Below are positions 48,503 to 56,159 of a DNA stretch of 56,159 nucleotides, one piece after another. A program made the position numbers and the translations under genes. This DNA comes from Acidimicrobiia bacterium (GTDB lineage Bacteria; Actinomycetota; Acidimicrobiia; Spongiisociales; SHLN01): NCBI GenBank assembly GCA_013002865.1, contig JABDLU010000081.1, forward strand, positions 1-56,159. Reading direction: 5' to 3'. Positions within the stretch are counted from its first letter, which is position 1, and the number at the start of each line of letters is the position of its first letter. Below the pieces are notes generated by a model. The model saw only the letters and a program-made list of their open reading frames with translations. It was not told the origin of the DNA and did no database searches.

Positions 48503-49050
48503 TGAGCCGTATCGGCAAACAGCCCGTGGCGATTCCGTCCGGAGTTGAGGTCAAAGTCAGCGGCCAGCATGTGTCGGTCAAGGGCCCGAAGGGCTCGCTG
48601 GAGCGCACCTTTCCCGAGGAAGTCGGCTTCACGCTCGACGATTCCGAGGTGCGGGTGGAGCGCCCGGCCGATGACCGTCGTTCCCGCGCCATGCACGGAT
48701 TGGCCCGGGCGCTGCTCGCCAACATGGTCACCGGCGTTTCGCAGGGATACTCCCGGGAGCTGCAACTGGTCGGGGTCGGCTACCGCGCCGCCCTCAAAGG
48801 CAAAGATCTCGAGCTCCAGGTCGGATATTCCCATCCCGTCGCCATCGAGCCCCCCGACGGGGTCAGCTTCGAAGTGCCGGAGCCGACCAAAGTGATCGTC
48901 AGCGGAATCGACAAGGAGCGGGTCGGCCAGGCATCTGCCAATATCCGCAAGGTTCGCCCACCGGAGCCCTACAAGGGCAAAGGGATCCGCTACGCCGATG
49001 AATATGTCCGTCGCAAGGCCGGCAAGGCCGGAGTGCCGGGAGCTGCGTGA
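48502..49050 (+). CDS. rplF: Large-subunit ribosomal protein L6
   Basis: 182 residues from ATG 48502 ([21 protein letters not shown]). The C-terminal RNA-binding repeat contains [37 protein letters not shown]. It binds near the sarcin-ricin loop. Confidence 0.97.
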   Translation: MSRIGKQPVAIPSGVEVKVSGQHVSVKGPKGSLERTFPEEVGFTLDDSEVRVERPADDRRSRAMHGLARALLANMVTGVSQGYSRELQLVGVGYRAALKGKDLELQVGYSHPVAIEPPDGVSFEVPEPTKVIVSGIDKERVGQASANIRKVRPPEPYKGKGIRYADEYVRRKAGKAGVPGAA

Positions 49051-49397
49051 TGAACCGACGAGAAGCCCGCGACCGCCGCCACCGGCGAGTACGCAAGAAA
49101 GTTCACGGGACTACCGAACGGCCCCGCCTGGCGGTGTACAAGTCCAACAAGTACATCTACGCCCAGATCATCGACGACCAGACCGGTCGCACCCTGGCGG
49201 CTGCCTCGTCGAGGGAGCCGGCGGTCAGCGTCCGCACCCTGACCGTCGAGAGCGCCGCCGAGGTCGGCAAGCTGCTTGCCAAGCGGGCCAGTGCCGCAAA
49301 CGTCGACGAGGTCGTGTTCGACCGCGGCGGATATCCATATCACGGTCGGGTCAAAGCACTGGCTGAGGCCGTGCGGGAAGCAGGAGTGAAACTATGA
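49050..49397 (+). CDS. rplR: Large-subunit ribosomal protein L18
   Basis: 115 residues from ATG 49050; a GTG three bases earlier is an equal alternative start. [46 protein letters not shown] and [26 protein letters not shown] are conserved. It binds 5S rRNA. Confidence 0.96.
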   Translation: MNRREARDRRHRRVRKKVHGTTERPRLAVYKSNKYIYAQIIDDQTGRTLAAASSREPAVSVRTLTVESAAEVGKLLAKRASAANVDEVVFDRGGYPYHGRVKALAEAVREAGVKL

Positions 49398-49972
49398 CGT
49401 CACGACGCCAGCAGGGCCGCGGCCAGCGCAACGGCGGTGACGGACCGCAGTTCGACGAGCGGGTCATCCACATCAACCGGGTCGCCAAGGTCGTCAAGGG
49501 TGGCCGGCGGTTCTCGTTCACCGCACTGGTCGCCGTCGGTGACAACAAGGGCAAGGTCGGTCTCGGATACGGCAAGGCCAAAGAGGTCCCGGCCGCCATC
49601 CAGAAGGCGATCGACATCGCTCGCAAGGAGATGTTCGACGTCCCCATGGCGGGTAGCACGATCATCCACCAGGTCATCGGCCGCCACAGCGCCTCCCGGG
49701 TGTTGCTCAAGCCGGCCGCACCCGGTACCGGCGTCATCGCCGGCGGTGCGGTGCGTCAGATTCTCGAGGCGGCCGGGGTGCGCGACGTGCTGGCCAAGAG
49801 CCTCGGGTCCCCGACGCATATCAATGTGGCGCAGGCAACTATCGCCGGGCTGAAGGGTCAGCGTCGTCCCGAAGACGTCGCCGCGATTCGCGGCAAGACA
49901 TCAGAAGAGGTCACGCCGCCCGCATTGCTCGGTGCGTACCGCTCGACGGAGATCGCCCGGCGCGAGTCGTAG
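49394..49972 (+). CDS. rpsE: Small-subunit ribosomal protein S5
   Basis: 192 residues; ATG 49394 overlaps the rplR stop. [44 protein letters not shown] is the double-stranded-RNA-like domain. The C-terminal [32 protein letters not shown] is standard. It takes part in decoding accuracy. Confidence 0.97.
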   Translation: MTSRRQQGRGQRNGGDGPQFDERVIHINRVAKVVKGGRRFSFTALVAVGDNKGKVGLGYGKAKEVPAAIQKAIDIARKEMFDVPMAGSTIIHQVIGRHSASRVLLKPAAPGTGVIAGGAVRQILEAAGVRDVLAKSLGSPTHINVAQATIAGLKGQRRPEDVAAIRGKTSEEVTPPALLGAYRSTEIARRES

Positions 49973-49980
49973 GAACCACC

Positions 49981-50163
49981 ATGGCCAAGAAACTCAAGAT
50001 CACCCTCATGAAGAGCCCGATTGGGCAGCAGCCCAAGACTCGCGCAACGGTGCGCGGCCTCGGCTTGCGGAAAATCCGTCAGTCGGTTGAGCATGCCGAT
50101 AGCCCGGACATTCGTGGCATGATTGACCGCGTCCGGCACCTCGTAGAAGTGGAGGAGCAGTGA
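49981..50163 (+). CDS. rpmD: Large-subunit ribosomal protein L30
   Basis: 60 residues: [57 protein letters not shown]. It starts eight bases after rpsE. Confidence 0.96.
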   Translation: MAKKLKITLMKSPIGQQPKTRATVRGLGLRKIRQSVEHADSPDIRGMIDRVRHLVEVEEQ

Positions 50164-50597
50164 AACTCCATGATTTGAAGCCGGCCGCCGGCTCGAAGAC
50201 CCGCAAGCGACGGGTCGGGCGCGGTGAAGCCGGTCGTCGCGGCAAGACCGCCGGCCGGGGCACCAAGGGCACCGGAGCTCGCAACAAGTTGCGCCCCGGG
50301 TTCGAGGGCGGACAGCTCCCGCTCGCTCGCCGGGTGCCGAAATTGCGCGGATTCAACCGTGCGCAGAAGGAGTACTTCGCGTTGATCAACGTCGGACGGC
50401 TCAATGAGTTCCCCGCCAAGGCGCTGGTCGGGCCCGATGAGTTGCGGTCCGCCGGTCTCGTCAAGAAACGGGGTCGCGTCAAGGTGCTCGGCGAAGGCGA
50501 GATCACACAAGCCCTCACTGTGCGGGCACACGCGTTTAGCCTCGGCGCCGTGGAGAAGATCAAAGCAGCCGGCGGTACCGCCGAAGTGATCGAGTAG
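50160..50597 (+). CDS. rplO: Large-subunit ribosomal protein L15
   Basis: 145 residues from GTG 50160, overlapping the rpmD stop. The Gly-rich basic N-terminus [36 protein letters not shown] and the C-terminal [22 protein letters not shown] are typical. Confidence 0.96.
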   Translation: MKLHDLKPAAGSKTRKRRVGRGEAGRRGKTAGRGTKGTGARNKLRPGFEGGQLPLARRVPKLRGFNRAQKEYFALINVGRLNEFPAKALVGPDELRSAGLVKKRGRVKVLGEGEITQALTVRAHAFSLGAVEKIKAAGGTAEVIE

Positions 50598-50607
50598 GGG
50601 ACGGCTG

Positions 50608-51948
50608 GTGCTTTCGGTATTCCGGAACATGTTCCGCATTCCGGACCTGCGCCGGAAGATCTTCTTCACCCTGTTCATCTTCCTGATCTACCGGATCGGG
50701 ACGGCGATCCCCTCGCCGGGAGTTGACCTCGATCGGGTGCGCCAGGTGGCCGAACAGCAGGAGGCCGGTGGTGTCATCGGCCTCATCAACCTGTTCAGCG
50801 GCGGCGCCCTCGAGCAGCTGTCGGTGTTCGCGCTCGGAGTGCTCCCCTACATCACGGCCTCGATCATCATGCAGCTGCTTACGGTCGTCATCCCCCGCCT
50901 CCAGAAGCTGCAGGAGGAGGGAGAGTCCGGCCGCCAGGTCATCACCCAGTGGACCCGGTATTCGACCGTGGCGCTGGCGGTTTTGCAGTCGACCGGCATC
51001 AGCTGGCTGATGGCGAACGGCCGCATCACCGGCGGCATCTCGATCATCCCCGACTACACCGCCGGGACGGCGGTTCTCATCGTCACGACCCTGACCGCCG
51101 GCACCGCCTTCGTCATGTGGCTCGGCGAGCTCATTACCCAGCGGGGCGTGGGAAACGGCATGTCGCTGCTCATCTTCATCAGCATCGTGAGCGCTCTGCC
51201 CGCTCAGTTCGCCAATGCGTGGTCAACGTCGGATCCCCGTGCCGAGTTCGCCATCCTCCTGGCGGTGTTCCTGTTCATGGTGGTCGCCATCATTTACGTC
51301 GAGCAGGGTCAGCGTCGGATCCCGATTCAGTTCGCCAAGCGAGTGCGAGGTCGAAGGGTCATGGGCGGCCAGGCCACCTACATCCCCCTCAAGGTGAATA
51401 ACGCCGGCGTGATCCCGATCATCTTTGCTACCGCCGTGCTGTATTTCCCCACGCTGCTCGTCACGGTGGTTCCGGCGGGGGAGGAGGGCGGCTTTTGGGA
51501 CGGCATTCGTCAGTGGGTGGGTGACTTCGCCGGGGCCGGCCAGAACGTCGGTCACAACGGTGGGCCGGTCAGCCTCGAGATGCAGCTGTTCTACATGCTC
51601 GTGCTGTTTCTCCTCATCGTGTTCTTCACTTACTTCTATACGGCCATTCAGTTCGATCCCGTCAAGCAGGCGGAGACCATCCAGCGCCAGGGCGGCTTTG
51701 TGCCCGGTATCCGGCCCGGCGGGCCGACTGCCCGACACCTCGAATTCATTCTCAGCCGTATCACCCTGCCGGGGTCGATCTTTCTGGGGACGGTGGCGAT
51801 TCTGCCGACGATCGTGTCGATCGTGTTTGATGTCACGTTCGCTTTCGGCGGCATCTCGATTCTCATCGTTGTGGGTGTGGCCCTCGAAACCATGAAGCAG
51901 ATCGAGTCCCAGTTGATGATGCGCAACTATGAGGGCTTCTTGGCGTAG
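50608..51948 (+). CDS. secY: Preprotein translocase channel subunit SecY
   Basis: 446 residues from GTG 50608. Ten membrane helices can be traced. The conserved plug and helix 2 region (INLFSGGALEQLSVFALGVLPYITASIIMQLLT) and the cytoplasmic loop RGRRVMGGQATYIPLKVNNAGVIPIIFA, which contacts SecA and the ribosome, are present. The C-terminus is MMRNYEGFLA. A hairpin follows two bases after the stop, so adk and map are not directly linked as in most bacteria. Confidence 0.97.
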   Translation: MLSVFRNMFRIPDLRRKIFFTLFIFLIYRIGTAIPSPGVDLDRVRQVAEQQEAGGVIGLINLFSGGALEQLSVFALGVLPYITASIIMQLLTVVIPRLQKLQEEGESGRQVITQWTRYSTVALAVLQSTGISWLMANGRITGGISIIPDYTAGTAVLIVTTLTAGTAFVMWLGELITQRGVGNGMSLLIFISIVSALPAQFANAWSTSDPRAEFAILLAVFLFMVVAIIYVEQGQRRIPIQFAKRVRGRRVMGGQATYIPLKVNNAGVIPIIFATAVLYFPTLLVTVVPAGEEGGFWDGIRQWVGDFAGAGQNVGHNGGPVSLEMQLFYMLVLFLLIVFFTYFYTAIQFDPVKQAETIQRQGGFVPGIRPGGPTARHLEFILSRITLPGSIFLGTVAILPTIVSIVFDVTFAFGGISILIVVGVALETMKQIESQLMMRNYEGFLA

Positions 51949-51949
51949 A

Positions 51950-51968
51950 GGAGTTGCGAAGCAACTCC
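51950..51968 (+). terminator. Perfect 8-bp triloop hairpin after secY
   Basis: GGAGTTGC, GAA, GCAACTCC directly after the secY stop, followed by AAAGGAACGCGC. The GGAACGCGC word is shared with the dispersed element at 11641-11723. It probably ends the spc transcript. Confidence 0.6.
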
Positions 51969-51996
51969 AAAGGAACGCGCATCCTTCCCTAGACGA

Positions 51997-53364
51997 TCAG
52001 CTTCCGGTCGGCAAGGAAACCAACTGGGAACCGGCCGCGAATTGGGCCGCTGCGGCGAGGAATACCTGACTCAGATCCGAGGCGGGCGGCTCGCAGAAGA
52101 AGTGATCGCCATCGCTGTTTTCGGTGCCGGCGGCGCAGTTGTCGCTGGTCGGGCCGGTTGCCATGTCGGCGAGCAGCTCGGCCACCCCGGCCGAGGTGTA
52201 CGGCCCCGAGTCGTCATTGCAGTCCTTGCTCCCGATACCGAATCCGATGGTAAAGATCTCGATGCCGGCGGACTTGGCTGCGTTGGCCATGTGGAGCGCA
52301 TGCTGGCAGGGGTTGTTTCCCGGCTGGTGAGCTGAACCATCGCTCAGGAGAATGATGCCCTTCTTGACGCCTGGACGGCCGTTGGACATCAGCTCCGTAT
52401 ACGCATCGGGCTGGCCATACCAGTCGTCTTTGATCGGGCTGCCGAGGTTGGTGCCGGTCGCCTTGTTCAGGCACTGAATGGTGTTCACGAGTGGGCTGGT
52501 TCCGTCGAGGTCGAGCATGGCGTCGCCGTTGATGTCGACGGTGGGCGTGTCCTTGTAGTCGTTACTGAGGCCGACGAGGAGCCAGCTCCCGCCGCTCGTC
52601 ACGTCCTTACGATCACACTTGCTGTTCAGGTCGCCCGCATGGATGGCCGCCAGTCCGACGTGTTGCAGACCGGGGTCGAAATAGTCGAGGACGGCGAGCG
52701 CCGCCGCCTTGGCGTTTGCGAGGTCTGCGTCGGACATGCTGGTGGTGCGGTCGATAATCATGATCAGGTCGACCGGGCCCGTCGCCGGGCTCCCACATGT
52801 GCCGCGACAGGCGGCCGATACGATGCCGGTGTCCCCGCTGTTCTGCCCGATGACCGGCCCGAATGCATAGTCGACCTGCTTTTCGGTCGCGAGAACGATG
52901 GTGTTGCAGGTGTCGCCGTCCGCCGGAACGCACGGAGCGGCGCACCGGCCGTCCTCGCACACCCAGGGTGGGGCCGACATTCCAACGTCTGGTCCGGGAT
53001 CGCACGCCGCACCGACGTCGAGTGGATCGGGCTGCCCGTTGGCGTCTGCGTCGGACACGAGGCAGCGGAACGTCACGTCTACCGATCCAGCCAATCCCGG
53101 CTCGTTGTCGAGTGCGAATTTAGTCGCCAGCGACTCGGCTGCGAGGCCATCGTCGGGAAGTTGGGAGGCACCCGCCAGCGCGGCCGCGTCGGCGGTGTTC
53201 CATAGCTGCTGGCGCCCCTGCGAGAGCATGGTGCTGTCGACCGCGAGGGCGGCCACGCCCATGACGACCACGAGCAGTACCGCAAACAGCACGAGCATGG
53301 CTCCCTCATCCTCTCGGGCGGCCCGGCTGCGGATGGGCTCCGGTCGGATTTGATTGTGTCGCAT
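51997..53364 (-). CDS. TadE/TadG-like membrane-anchored protein with von Willebrand A domain
   Basis: 455 residues. The N-terminus is TadG-like: a charged stretch EDEGAMLVLFAVLLVVVMGVAALAVDSTMLSQGRQQLWNTADAAALAGASQLP, with one membrane helix and the helical segment typical of pseudopilin-like proteins. A cysteine-rich part follows with DADANGQPDPLD, which resembles a calcium loop. The vWA domain (from about residue 200) has the metal site DRTTSMS in place of the usual DxSxS, and later GIILLSDGSAH and GIEIFTIGFGIG. It should be extracellular. No tad pilus genes are nearby. The gene runs against secY and adk. Confidence 0.8.
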   Translation of the reverse strand: MRHNQIRPEPIRSRAAREDEGAMLVLFAVLLVVVMGVAALAVDSTMLSQGRQQLWNTADAAALAGASQLPDDGLAAESLATKFALDNEPGLAGSVDVTFRCLVSDADANGQPDPLDVGAACDPGPDVGMSAPPWVCEDGRCAAPCVPADGDTCNTIVLATEKQVDYAFGPVIGQNSGDTGIVSAACRGTCGSPATGPVDLIMIIDRTTSMSDADLANAKAAALAVLDYFDPGLQHVGLAAIHAGDLNSKCDRKDVTSGGSWLLVGLSNDYKDTPTVDINGDAMLDLDGTSPLVNTIQCLNKATGTNLGSPIKDDWYGQPDAYTELMSNGRPGVKKGIILLSDGSAHQPGNNPCQHALHMANAAKSAGIEIFTIGFGIGSKDCNDDSGPYTSAGVAELLADMATGPTSDNCAAGTENSDGDHFFCEPPASDLSQVFLAAAAQFAAGSQLVSLPTGS

Positions 53365-53525
53365 GGGTCCTCACAACGTGATCTGGCTCTCACGAAGTAC
53401 ATCGGCCGACCGGCTAGATGGGGGCGTCGTCAAAACGGCGAGTGCCGAAGGGGCTAGTCAGTCCCGTCGATGCGCCGGGAGTCGGGAGATAGCTGGGCAA
53501 ACTGCCGACAGGCCGGCGAGGCGGG

Positions 53526-53888
53526 TTACTTCTTCGTTGGCTTCGGGGGGAGAGAGCCAATCCATTCCCAGGACTTCTCGAACCACGGGACGAGGTCGGA
53601 GGGGTTGGACAGCAGGTCATCGGGAACGGAAACGTAGCCGCGCATCACGCTGCCGTACTGCTCGACCGGCCCGCTCTCGTATTTCTCCCGGAACTGTTCG
53701 CCGAGCTCGTCGGATAGGCGCAACGCCATCATGCCGTCCGGAGAAAGGAAGCTGAACATGTGCCCGTTGCGCGAGGTGTACGGGTTCTTGGCACCCTTGA
53801 CGATCGCCTCGGTCGACGCGGTCTCCACCGCCGCCTGGTAGCGGTCCAACGCATCGGCCGGTCCGGGATAGTCATGTCCACCGGGCAT
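53526..53888 (-). CDS. TfoX/Sxy N-terminal-domain-like protein
   Basis: 120 residues. GHMFSFLSPDGMMALRLSDELGEQFREKYESGP and then MRGYVSVPDDLLSNPSDLVPWFEKSWEWIGSLPPK follow the pattern of the TfoX N-terminal domain (a Phe/Met-rich strand, a LRLS strand, a gly-tyr-val strand, then a helix ending in a Leu-Pro-Pro-Lys tail). Such small proteins are widespread and mostly uncharacterised. It is 15 bases from the DUF3291 gene on the same strand, so the two are probably co-transcribed. Confidence 0.6.
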   Translation of the reverse strand: MPGGHDYPGPADALDRYQAAVETASTEAIVKGAKNPYTSRNGHMFSFLSPDGMMALRLSDELGEQFREKYESGPVEQYGSVMRGYVSVPDDLLSNPSDLVPWFEKSWEWIGSLPPKPTKK

Positions 53889-53903
53889 TGGTCCTCCTGT
53901 GGC

Positions 53904-54371
53904 TCACCGAACGGAACTACCCGCCGGTTCTGGAAACGTTGTGCGCAGGTCGAACGCCGCCGCCGTGGGACCGTCGCGCCGCAGCGCGTTGAGGCGGTCG
54001 GCAGCTTCGTTCAAGTCGGGGATGTGGCCTTCTGCTATCCACCACAGCACAGTGGTCGGCTGATCGGCCTTCTCGAACCATTCACGGCGGCGTCGGAGGT
54101 ACATGGCGTGTCCCGAGCGGGTCACGAAATGGTGCAGGGCGTCGATGCTGGTCCAGACCGTCAGGTTGGCGATGTAGCGCTCGTCGTGCTCGTAGCCGGG
54201 AAAGCGCTGTCCGGTAGCGCCCTCTCCGTCCTCATCCTTGAGCATCCAAACGAAGCCGGGGCTGACCTCGCCCAGGCCGTTGATTGGCCCGAGCGCCCGC
54301 ATGAATTCGGCAACGGTGTCAGATTCAGGATCGTCTACCAATCGGCCGACATTGAGCTGAGCGAGGTGCAT
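53904..54371 (-). CDS. DUF3291 domain protein
   Basis: 155 residues. MHLAQLNVGRLVDDPESDTVAEFMRALGPINGLGEVSPGFVWMLKDEDG and NLTVWTSIDALHHFVTRSGHAMYLRRRREWFEK, then TVLWWIAEGHIPDLNEAADRLNALRRDGPT, are hallmarks of DUF3291, a dimeric alpha-beta barrel-like domain of unknown activity. It is divergent from adk across a 221-base spacer in which I see no gene. Confidence 0.8.
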   Translation of the reverse strand: MHLAQLNVGRLVDDPESDTVAEFMRALGPINGLGEVSPGFVWMLKDEDGEGATGQRFPGYEHDERYIANLTVWTSIDALHHFVTRSGHAMYLRRRREWFEKADQPTTVLWWIAEGHIPDLNEAADRLNALRRDGPTAAAFDLRTTFPEPAGSSVR

Positions 54372-54592
54372 GGGGCGAGCCTACCGGAGCGTGTTTCGCC
54401 TGATTTGGGCGCCACTCGGGCCGACCGGAGGAGTAGTCCATCCCAGCGACGGCCCCGTGGCCGCAGATGCGGCGCATCAAGTGAATGCGGACTCGGTTGC
54501 CGAGACGTTCGGCTGGGCCCCGTTGTTCCGTCGATCGTGGCGTGTCCGCACCGGAGCCGACCACGTCCCCGACGCCGGTAACCTGACTCCTC

Positions 54593-55156
54593 ATGGGACG
54601 AAGACTTCTGTTGATGGGCCCGCCCGGCGCGGGCAAGGGAACCCAGGCCAGCCGGCTGGCGCGCGCCATCGGGATTCCCCACCTTTCGACCGGCGACATG
54701 CTGCGCTCCAACGTGGCCGACGACACTGAGCTGGGGCGGCAGGCCAAGGCGTTCATGGAGGCCGGCGATCTCGTGCCGGACGAGCTGGTCACCGCGATGG
54801 TCATCGACCGTCTCGGCCAGGACGACGCCCGCTGCGGGTTTCTGCTCGACGGCTATCCCCGCAACCCGGCTCAGGCCGATGCACTGGCCGACGCATTCGG
54901 CGAGGATGTGCTCGAGCTGGCAATTCTGCTCGAAGTCGACCCTGACGAGCTCGTGACGCGTCTGCTCACCCGGGGCCAGCAGCAAGGTCGTACCGACGAC
55001 ACGGAGGAGGTCATCCGCAACCGGCTGGCCGTCTACGAAGAGCAAACGGCGCCGCTGGTCGCATACTACGAGTCCCATGGCCGCCTGGCCTCCCTCGACG
55101 GGCTCGGAAGCATCCCCGATGTTTTTGGGCGCATTATCGAGGTGCTGGCGACATGA
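54593..55156 (+). CDS. adk: Adenylate kinase, short-LID type
   Basis: 187 residues. P-loop GPPGAGKGTQ at residues 9-18, then STGDMLRSNVADDTELGRQAKAFMEAGDLVPDELVTAMVIDRL and FLLDGYPRNPAQADAL. The LID is short (GQQQGRTDDTEEVIRNRL) and lacks zinc cysteines, as in mycobacterial Adk. It interconverts AMP, ADP and ATP. It overlaps map by four bases. Confidence 0.97.
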   Translation: MGRRLLLMGPPGAGKGTQASRLARAIGIPHLSTGDMLRSNVADDTELGRQAKAFMEAGDLVPDELVTAMVIDRLGQDDARCGFLLDGYPRNPAQADALADAFGEDVLELAILLEVDPDELVTRLLTRGQQQGRTDDTEEVIRNRLAVYEEQTAPLVAYYESHGRLASLDGLGSIPDVFGRIIEVLAT

Positions 55157-55902
55157 TCACGATCAAAGACGAGGCCGGCTTCGAGCGTATGCGGACCGCC
55201 AGTCGCACCGTTGCCGAGGTGCTGGGCGAGCTGCGGGAAGCCGCCGCGCCCGGGGTCAGCATGACCGATCTCGACGCCATTGCGGCCCGGATCATCCGCG
55301 ACCGGGGTTGCACGCCATCCTTCCTCGGCTACCACGGGTACCCGGCGACCATATGCGCGTCTCCCAACAATGTGATCGTCCACGGCATCCCCGACGGCTA
55401 CACGTTGAAGGAGGGGGACATCTTGTCGGTGGACGTGGGCGCCATTTACGAGGGATTCCACGGCGACGCCGCCAGAACCTTCGCCATCGGTGAAGTGCCC
55501 GATCAGGTCTCCAAACTCATCCAGGTCACCGAGGAATCGATGAACGCTGGGATCAGCCAGGTCAAGGCTGGCGCCCGGATAGGCGACATCGGAGCCGCCG
55601 TCCAGCAGGTGGCGGAGGGGGCCGGGTTCTCGGTGGTTCGTGAGTACGTCGGACACGGCATCGGGGAAGCAATGCACGAGGAGCCCCAGATACCCAACTA
55701 CGGCGACCGCGGCAGAGGCATGAAGCTGAAAAAGGGCATGGCGATCTGTATCGAGCCGATGGTCAATGTCGGCGACTGGCGCACCGAGGTGCTGGACGAC
55801 GGCTGGACGGTGGTCACCGCCGACGGCAGCCTTTCCGCCCACTTCGAGAACACCATCGCAATCACGACCGACGGCGTCGAAGTGATGACGGCGGACGGCT
55901 AG
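55153..55902 (+). CDS. map: Methionine aminopeptidase, type I
   Basis: 249 residues; ATG 55153 overlaps the adk stop. Metal ligands are visible as Asp in SVDVGAIYEGFHGDAART (two Asp), His in YVGHGIGEAMHEEP, Glu in AICIEPMVN and Glu in SAHFENTIAIT. It lacks an N-terminal zinc extension. It removes initiator Met from new proteins, consistent with its place in the ribosomal cluster. Confidence 0.97.
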   Translation: MITIKDEAGFERMRTASRTVAEVLGELREAAAPGVSMTDLDAIAARIIRDRGCTPSFLGYHGYPATICASPNNVIVHGIPDGYTLKEGDILSVDVGAIYEGFHGDAARTFAIGEVPDQVSKLIQVTEESMNAGISQVKAGARIGDIGAAVQQVAEGAGFSVVREYVGHGIGEAMHEEPQIPNYGDRGRGMKLKKGMAICIEPMVNVGDWRTEVLDDGWTVVTADGSLSAHFENTIAITTDGVEVMTADG

Positions 55903-55910
55903 CGCCGTTC

Positions 55911-55959
55911 GGTCAGTGGTCAGTAGTCAGTGGTCAGTAGTCAATGGTCAGTGGCCAGC
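55911..55959. repeat. Heptanucleotide repeat, seven units
   Basis: GGTCAGT twice, AGTCAGT, GGTCAGT, AGTCAAT, GGTCAGT, GGCCAGC. A hairpin GGTGGCC/GGCCGCC (55961-55977) follows. The unit equals the reverse complement of the CCACTGA block at 27744-27792. Confidence 0.9.
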
Positions 55960-55987
55960 GGGTGGCCTTCGGCCGCCCCGCTCAGGC

Positions 55988-56017
55988 TTGCTGTTACGTA
56001 GTAACCCTTGCTAATAT
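55988..56017 (+). promoter_or_regulatory. Promoter of infA with an inverted repeat in the spacer
   Basis: TTGCTG (55988-55993), 18-base spacer, TAATAT (56012-56017). GTTAC and GTAAC (55993-56005, centre GTA) form a small inverted repeat within the spacer that could be an operator. Confidence 0.5.
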
Positions 56018-56054
56018 CCTCTGTCTGGCTGCCCGCGGCCTTTTTGGGTCTAGC

Positions 56055-56159
56055 GTGGCTAAACGAGACGACGTAATTGAGATCGAGGGCACTGTCGTCG
56101 AGCCTCTCCCGAACGCCATGTTCCGAGTGAAGCTCGACAACGAGCATGAAGTCCTTGCC
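56055..56159 (+). CDS. infA: Translation initiation factor IF-1, N-terminal part (cut by window edge)
   Basis: GTG 56055 begins [34 protein letters not shown], half of the 70-residue OB-fold protein that binds the ribosomal A site. The frame is open to the edge. In actinobacteria infA is normally followed by rpmJ, rpsM, rpsK, rpsD, rpoA and rplQ, which would lie outside this window. Confidence 0.95.
   Translation, partial: MAKRDDVIEIEGTVVEPLPNAMFRVKLDNEHEVLA

Overview
This window looks like the core translation and transcription region of a high-GC Gram-positive bacterium of the phylum Actinomycetota. The evidence is the order tRNA-Thr, tRNA-Met, rpmG, MaoC dehydratase, tRNA-Trp, secE, nusG, rplK, rplA, which matches the mycobacterial rpmG-hadABC-trpT-secE-nusG neighbourhood. 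Other support comes from GTG/TTG starts, a long acidic NusG N-terminus, a short-LID adenylate kinase and a zinc-type S14. A deep-branching class such as Acidimicrobiia is my guess and is not proven by the window.

Layout. 1-3.8 kb: edge of an ABC exporter, two lipoproteins, the HtpX protease and a membrane protein. 3.9-11.5 kb: tRNA-Tyr, a thioesterase, tRNA-Thr, tRNA-Met, rpmG, a two-domain MaoC hydratase, an ECF sigma factor with its zinc anti-sigma factor, tRNA-Trp, secE, nusG, rplK, rplA, a small membrane protein, an L10 leader RNA, rplJ and rplL. 12-24 kb: purine synthesis. An in-frame PurN-PurH fusion lies on the plus strand. On the minus strand is a tightly overlapping operon purD-E-C-S-Q-L-F-M. 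A VOC protein and a ferritin-like protein lie between them. 24-27.6 kb: hydantoinase/oxoprolinase pair hyuA-hyuB. 28-35.4 kb: rpoB and rpoC, followed by an MBL hydrolase and two small genes. 37-52 kb: the str, S10 and spc operons in canonical order (rpsL-rpsG-fusA-tuf-rpsJ-...-rplO-secY) with gaps of a few bases or overlaps. secY is separated from adk-map by three unrelated minus-strand genes (a TadG-like vWA protein, a TfoX-like protein and a DUF3291 protein). infA begins at the right edge behind its own promoter.

The most unusual signal is a family of 7-bp tandem repeats. Almost every spacer that is not a tight operon junction carries runs of heptanucleotides (such as GGCGACC, GGTGACT, GGGGGAC, GTCGACT, GTTGCAG, GCTGATA, GGCATCG, CCACTGA). 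The heptad register is kept while the unit changes from block to block. The same heptads also lie inside the coding sequences of ribosomal proteins L4 and S3, where they encode Pro/Ser/Asp-rich C-terminal tails absent from ordinary L4 and S3. A separate palindromic element of about 83 bp occurs twice in opposite orientations. No CRISPR array, insertion sequence, prophage or rRNA gene was seen.
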